Part shown: one piece after another, positions 59,291-64,000 of the stretch | Numbering within the stretch: the first letter of the stretch is position 1 | Layout: every line of letters begins with the position of its first letter | Assembly: GCA_965240325.2 (NCBI GenBank) | Contig: OZ251227.1 | Coordinates: 3,100,001 to 3,164,000 of the forward strand | DNA: 64,000 nt | Reading direction: 5' to 3' | DNA from: Rebecca billardiae RCC1528 | Taxonomy: Eukaryota > Haptophyta | Program-made: the position numbers and the translations under genes | The notes under the pieces: model-generated | Seen by the model: only the letters and a program-made list of their open reading frames with translations | The model's database searches: none | Told to the model about the DNA's origin: nothing

Positions 59291-59992
59291 ATGGCTGGTG
59301 CGCCGGGCGCGGCCGAGGAGGAGGGCTTGGCAAAGGTTGGCCGCACGTTCACGGGGATGATTCGGCTGCTGCGCGGGTATCGCCCCATCCACGCCGATGC
59401 GCGCCCTGGCGTGCGCGGCGCCTTCGAGCGCATCGCGTGGGAGGCGCCCGTGCTCGTGCATTCCGAAGGGGAGCTCGCACCGATCCTCGCGAGCCTGAAC
59501 ACACAGACGTTCTCCAAGAACTCGAGAGAGGCGGCGCGCCCTGTCGGCCACGCGCTGGTCGAGCAGTCCCGCGCGGATGCGCTGCGCTTCCCGCTCCTCG
59601 TGCTCTTCGACCGCTCCGCGCATGCCTCGCACGCGGTGCGCGTCGAGCGCGCGGCGGGCGGCGTGCTTGACGTTCACGTCGAGCGCACCGTGCCGCCGCG
59701 CGCCGGCGCGACGCCGGTAGATATCGGCCGATACACCGCCGTCGAGCTGATCATGCCGCCGCCGCCCGGGGACGACGCGACGACCGGGCCTGCCTACGCG
59801 ACACGCAGCCGCAAGCGCATGCTGGTCATTACAGCCTCGTCAAATCCGGCCGAGCTGCGGGCATTGGCCGCCACTGACGGCGGCGGTGACGCGTCGGAGG
59901 CTCCGGAGACTCGCGAGAGGAGCGTGCACGTGCGCGTGCTGGGCTCCCTGCCTGGCGCACCAGTCGACGCTGGTCGCGTCCACGACCGATAA
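59291..59992 (+). CDS. Hypothetical protein
   Basis: 233 residues, intronless. Coding character is good: GLAKVGRTFTGMIRLLRGYR, PVLVHSEGELAPILASLNTQ, FPLLVLFDRSAHASHAVRVE, GRYTAVELIMPPPPGDD. No signal peptide, membrane segment or family motif recognised. The C-terminal third is Ala/Thr/Glu-rich. Confidence 0.6.
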   Translation: MAGAPGAAEEEGLAKVGRTFTGMIRLLRGYRPIHADARPGVRGAFERIAWEAPVLVHSEGELAPILASLNTQTFSKNSREAARPVGHALVEQSRADALRFPLLVLFDRSAHASHAVRVERAAGGVLDVHVERTVPPRAGATPVDIGRYTAVELIMPPPPGDDATTGPAYATRSRKRMLVITASSNPAELRALAATDGGGDASEAPETRERSVHVRVLGSLPGAPVDAGRVHDR

Positions 59993-60263
59993 TCTCCGGT
60001 GCAGTGCGCAGCAGGAAACCTGGAGTGCGCAGCGTGATCAGTGATGATGAGGAAATCCGGGATTTGAGATTTCCTCATCAAATCCAAATCCGCCCTTTCG
60101 GCTGTCGTAGAAAATCGTCGCGCCAGAAATAATCGACAATTAAGACTTTCTGCATCGAATTTCGCCGTCCGGAAGAATCGTAGCGCGCCGCCGCCCGGGC
60201 CGGCGCGCGCGCGAGGCGAGAGATCGAAGCCGGAACGCGGCCGACGTCATTACCGACGCAATC

Positions 60264-61618
60264 ATGGTGCCGCTGGTCTCCCTGCTGGCTCTGAGCTCGG
60301 TGTCCGCGGCTCGGGGCGTCTCCGCGTTCCGCGCACCGGTCGCTCGGCAAGCGCGCCACGCCGCCGCGCGCGCGGCTCCGCAGATGGCGCTGCCCATCGA
60401 CCTGACGGGCAAGGTCGCGTTCGTGGCGGGTGTGGCCGACTCGACCGGCTACGGTTGGGCGATCGCAAAGGCGCTGGCCGAAGCCGGCGCGAAGATCACG
60501 GTGGGCACGTGGCCCCCGGTGCTCGGCATCTTCACCAAGTCCCTCGAGGCGGGCAAATTCGACGCCGACATGGTCCTCTCCGACGGCTCGAAGATGGTGA
60601 TCGAGAAGGTGTACGCGCTCGACGCCGTGTTCGACGGCCCCGAGGACGTGCCTGACGAGGTGAAGAACAACAAGCGGTACGCGGGGTGCGCCTCGTTCAC
60701 CATCTCGGAGTGCGCCACGGCCGTCGAGGCCGACTACGGCAAGATCGACATCCTCGTCCACTCGCTCGCCAACGGGCCGGAGGTGACGAAGCCGCTGCTC
60801 GAGACGAGCCGCAAGGGCTACGTACGCGCGGCGCACGCGCGCACGCGCGAGAGGCGCACGCACGCGGGCGCGGGCGCGAGGCGCACGCACACGCGCGCGC
60901 GGCGCACGCGCGCGGGCGCGGCGCACGCGTGGGCGCACGTGGGCGCACGCGCGCGTGGGCGGCCTCTGCGCGTGCGCGCGCCGTGCGCACGCGCACCGCT
61001 CCGCTGCCGCGCCGCGTGCGCTCACATTCGCTCCCGCGCGCCCCGCGCCCTCGCCGCACACGCGCGCTCCTCCGCCGCGCCCGCCCGCCCCCTCCGCCGC
61101 GCGCGCACGCGGGCGTGCCGGCGCAGATGGCCGCCGCCAGCGCCTCCTCCTACTCGTTCGTCTCGATGATGCAAAAGTTTGGCCCGCTGATGAACAAGGG
61201 CGGCAGCGCCATTTCTCTGACCTACATTGCGTCGGAGCGCGTGATTCCGGGCTACGGCGGCGGGATGAGCAGCGCGAAGGCGGCGCTCGAGAGCGACACG
61301 CGCGTGCTCGCGTTCGAGGCGGGGCGCAAGTACGGCGTGACGGTCAACACGATCAGCGCGGGCGCGCTCAAGTCGCGCGCGGCCTCGGCGATCGGCGAGA
61401 AGGGCGAGAAGAGTTTTATTGAGTACGCCATCGACTATGCCAAGGCGAACGCGTGCCTCGAGAAGGACCTCTACTCGGACGACGTCGGGCAGGTGGCGGC
61501 GTTCCTGCTCTCGCCGCTCGCGGGCGCTGTGACGGGCGTCACGATGTACGTGGACAACGGGCTGCACGCCATGGGCCTCGCGGTCGACAGCAAAGCGATG
61601 GAGGGGTCGATGAAGTGA
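60264..61618 (+). CDS. fabI: Plastid enoyl-ACP reductase (NADH), two exons
   Basis: Exons 60264-60821 and 61127-61618 encode 349 residues. The 305-bp intron starts GTACGC, ends GCAG and is phase 0, joining TSRKGY to [15 protein letters not shown]. It reduces enoyl-ACP in type II fatty acid synthesis. Seen are the NAD loop [46 protein letters not shown], the catalytic Tyr in [20 protein letters not shown] with Lys eight residues on, and [15 protein letters not shown]. The sequence is closest in style to plant and algal plastid ENR. The leader [20 protein letters not shown] followed by AFRAP has a signal-peptide core then an ASAF-like site (VSAF), as expected for import into a secondary red plastid. 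Full length, no key residue missing. Confidence 0.95.
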
Positions 61619-62290
61619 GCGCGACGCGCGCTCGGTCAGGCGGGCGGCGGCGCGAGCAGCGCCGAGCAGCGGCGGCGCGCGCGGGGCCCCGCGGCATCCG
61701 GCCAGGGGCTCGCTGGCCCGCCGCTGACGACGGCGTGTGCCACCAGGCACCGTCATCGTCCGCGTGCGCCCCGCCGTCCCGGTAGTGATGGCCATATTGC
61801 CGCGCGCGAGCGTGGGCAGCGCGATCGCGCCCGCCACGCCTGCGGCGCGTCGTGTGTTGTCCTCCGCAGCGGGCCAGCGGCAGCATACTGTATGAGATTC
61901 GTAGCAGCAGCAGCGCGTCGTCGTCGCGTATCGCACTCGACGGCGTACTACTACCTAGCTATTATTCGTCCATATACACTGTCTGATGTCCACCACCGGC
62001 GCCTACGCGCCTCGGTCAGCTGCCAATAAGGCGCCACGGCCCACGCCGCAGCCGGTCCGGCGGACCGGCGAGCGCGCCCTTCGGCTTCCCTCCGTCGGGC
62101 GTATGCCGGGCGCCGCAGCCCCGGCGCTCGCGTCTTGCGGCCAGCGTCTACTGTGATGAAGAACACTGTGGTCGTCCACCGCCGGGCCTGGTCCACCCCC
62201 GCCCCGTGTCGTGGTCGCCGCTGCATGTAGCGTGGCTGCATGTAGACATCCTCGGCTGCTGTGAGTGTGACGCAGGCGCTGCGTCCCGCG
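61619..62290. other. Convergent intergenic region
   Basis: No gene recognised. Sequence is mixed, AT-richer near 61940-61990. Confidence 0.45.
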
Positions 62291-63064
62291 TCACAGCACT
62301 GATGAGTGAGAAGCTGTGCTGCAGGGAGGGGCCCATGTTTGCGTCCAGCATCGCGGCTGAGCTGTCAGCTTGGAACACGCCACTTGATGGCATCTGCCTG
62401 CAGTAGAGGAATCAATCAGTCGCGAAGAGCGTCGCCGCCCCTGCGCCCGTCGCAGGATCCGCTGGTGAGCCAGTCTGAGCGCATAGGCCGCACCACCACC
62501 GAACACAAAAGCGACGAGCGCGGCGGTCAGCGCAACCGGCTGCCACGTGCGCTTCGCGCCAATCGACTGCAGGAAGGCGAACATGCCCGCCGTCCCTCCC
62601 TTGTATGCTACCGACTGCCAAAGAGCCGCGAGGGAGCCCTTGGTGACGCCGGCCGTGCCGAAGCCCAGCAGTGGCACGGCGACTGCACCTGCCAACACCG
62701 CGATCGCCACCACTGCGACGATAAGGGCAGGACACCAACCGGTGGCAGGCTGAGTGTGCTCGGCACTGTCGTACGAGATCAAGAAGTGCTCCCAGGACTG
62801 CCGCACTGGCGCATGGGCAGTCACGCGGTCGCGGATGGTGCCGAGCCACTGGTGGCCATGGCAGGTCAGATAATAACCGTGCGCCGAGCGTAGCGCCCAC
62901 TTGCCGTTGGCGCAGCGCTCGAGCGTCCACTGCTCAAACTCACCGAGCGTCTCGCGGTCGGCAAGCACATGGCCACTTGCAAACGCCGTCAGCCACTGAT
63001 CGTAATGGGAGCGTAGCCCGATGCGAGCCGAAGTCTCGGAGAGCCACTCGAGCACGTGCGCCAC
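62291..63064 (-). CDS. Beta-trefoil (fascin-like) protein with ISG12-like membrane domain; 5' end uncertain
   Basis: The open frame gives 257 residues but begins with GTG, so a 5' exon or another start is likely; CTGAGCAG just upstream would be a fitting acceptor. Residues about 14-85 resemble one fascin/actin-crosslinking beta-trefoil repeat: IGLRSHYDQWLTAFASGHVL, ADRETLGEFEQWTLERC, WALRSAHGYYLTCHG. Residues about 105-190 are hydrophobic. They resemble the ISG12 (IFI6/IFI27) family with GFGTAGVTKGSLAALWQSVA and GTAGMFAFLQSIGA, a small membrane domain known in animals and found sporadically in protists. The last 50 residues look like read-through of non-coding sequence, so the real stop may be reached by splicing. 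The combination is unusual. Confidence 0.58.
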   Translation of the reverse strand: MAHVLEWLSETSARIGLRSHYDQWLTAFASGHVLADRETLGEFEQWTLERCANGKWALRSAHGYYLTCHGHQWLGTIRDRVTAHAPVRQSWEHFLISYDSAEHTQPATGWCPALIVAVVAIAVLAGAVAVPLLGFGTAGVTKGSLAALWQSVAYKGGTAGMFAFLQSIGAKRTWQPVALTAALVAFVFGGGAAYALRLAHQRILRRAQGRRRSSRLIDSSTAGRCHQVACSKLTAQPRCWTQTWAPPCSTASHSSVL

Positions 63065-63783
63065 TGCTCAGACGTGTGACCGTCCCCAAAGTGATTGCAC
63101 TGCACCAAGCCCGACGGGTGGGCGCACAGGGCGGGATGGCCTCGATGGGAGAATGAGGTCCTAGCCGCGCGTATGTAGCAGGCGCGTGGCACTGGCCCGA
63201 GCTCCATTCCGGCTTAGCCTCGAGCGTGGATGAGGCGCTCCGAGCGGACGTGATCGGACCCGCCGGTCGGCCGGAGATGCTTGACCTTGTCCTTGAACCG
63301 GCGCGCGGGCGTGACCCCCCCGTTTGTTACCAAATCACTGGTATTGCTGACAGTTAATGACTGTGTCGCTGTGAGACGACAGACGTCATCTGATTCACTG
63401 ATCAATGCCCATTCTCAGATTCTGCTCGTACTGTCTACTGACTACTTCGGAGTAACAGTGAGAGCTTATAGAACTGACTGAGGGTCCGACTCACACCTCC
63501 AGCAACTGTCCGCTCTCGGACGCGGTGCTAAGAGCCGACGTAAGCCCGCGGACCCGGCGGTGGCCGGTCCCGGAGCCGGTGCCGCATTCGCAACGCGGCA
63601 CTCGATTTCGGCATGAGTGCCTTGTGAGTTGTGGCCCGGCGGCCCGTGCCAGCCCGCATGCACCGATTCGGCACGGTGGCAGAGGTGCCCACTGCCCAGT
63701 CCGGACAACGGACAAGGTGGCGCCGCGCGCGACCCCGAGCCCTGGCACCGCGGCTCGGCCGGGCAGCGCATCGCAGCGCCCGA
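63065..63783. other. Intergenic between the trefoil gene and the agmatinase fragment
   Basis: May contain the 5' exon of the trefoil gene (an ATG-started minus frame exists at 63207). Otherwise nothing recognised. Confidence 0.4.
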
Positions 63784-64000
63784 TCAGAACGGCACGAACT
63801 CCTTGTCGATGATGTGCTTGTGCGAGCCCATCTTGCCGTGCGCGACCATCGAGCCGAGCGCGTCGACGATGATCCGGAGCGCCATCAGGCTGGTGATGTC
63901 GGAGACGTCGTACGGCGGCGAGACCTCGACGATCTCCATCCCGCACAGGCCCTCCTTCGCCACGAGCCCGACCAGCTTCAGCGCCTCGCGCGGCAGCAGG
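63784..64000 (-). CDS. Agmatinase/ureohydrolase, C-terminal part, cut by the window edge
   Basis: The last 71 residues of a minus-strand gene: GLCGMEIVEVSPPYDVSDIT followed by SLMALRIIVDALGSMVA and a short basic end. The E-V-S-P-P-Y-D run followed by Thr and a helix is the conserved C-terminal block of the arginase/agmatinase family (manganese hydrolases that release urea from arginine or agmatine). The metal-binding Asp/His residues lie outside the window. Which substrate is used cannot be told from this piece. Confidence 0.82.
   Translation of the reverse strand, partial: LLPREALKLVGLVAKEGLCGMEIVEVSPPYDVSDITSLMALRIIVDALGSMVAHGKMGSHKHIIDKEFVPF

Overview
The window is nuclear DNA of a GC-rich eukaryotic alga, most likely one with a red-derived secondary plastid such as a haptophyte. 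Supporting signs are seven short spliceosomal introns whose reading frames rejoin exactly in known families, a cytosolic 60S ribosomal protein (RPL5), a plastid-type enoyl-ACP reductase whose bipartite leader carries an ASAF-like VSAF motif, long TA, CA/TG and CT microsatellites, and truncated retroelements. Group assignment is inference. A stramenopile or another secondary alga is not excluded.

Layout. 0.2-7.2 kb: plastid lipid acyltransferase of the phytyl ester synthase type, an intron-bearing bestrophin-like channel, and a small conserved protein. 7.2-11.8 kb: retroelement copy A bounded by (TA)n, an AT-richer island and coding debris. 12.0-27.8 kb: a mycosporine-like amino acid (MAA, UV sunscreen) locus, the main discovery. 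It holds an MFS transporter fused to a 2-oxoglutarate oxygenase, a MysB-type O-methyltransferase fused to a short-chain dehydrogenase, a MysA-type sugar-phosphate cyclase, an extended SDR, and a MysC and a MysD ATP-grasp ligase in a divergent pair. A 3.85-kb foldback transposon with about 850-bp terminal inverted repeats splits the mysB/mysA divergent pair. A second truncated retroelement (B) lies between the SDR and mysC. 27.8-33.7 kb: repeat-rich, gene-poor DNA, with a kinase C-lobe fragment. 33.7-40.6 kb: RPL5, three proteins of unknown or glycosyltransferase type, and a divergent pair of glycosyltransferase-like genes 66 bp apart. 40.6-44.6 kb: mobile DNA (retroelement C, a 1.5-kb foldback element, a small TIR element, microsatellites). 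44.6-64.0 kb: a dense gene run with a multipass membrane protein, LON-domain protein, broken F-box/RCC1 gene, coiled-coil and LRR proteins, a metacaspase-like protease with triplicated N-terminal modules, a WW-RRM protein, a hypothetical, plastid FabI, a beta-trefoil/ISG12-like membrane protein, and the C-terminus of an agmatinase/ureohydrolase.

How the genes work together. The MAA enzymes give a near-complete route. MysA makes the cyclohexenone from sedoheptulose 7-phosphate, MysB O-methylates it to 4-deoxygadusol, MysC adds an amino acid to give a mycosporine, and MysD adds a second. The SDR modules and the transporter-oxygenase fusion could supply reduction, tailoring or export. This step order is known from cyanobacteria; the roles of the fused and extra modules are inference.

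Splicing. All seven introns placed by protein continuity start GT(A/G)CG(C/T), not the usual GTRAGT, and end in CAG. They are rich in alternating purine-pyrimidine GC/CA and have weak polypyrimidine tracts.
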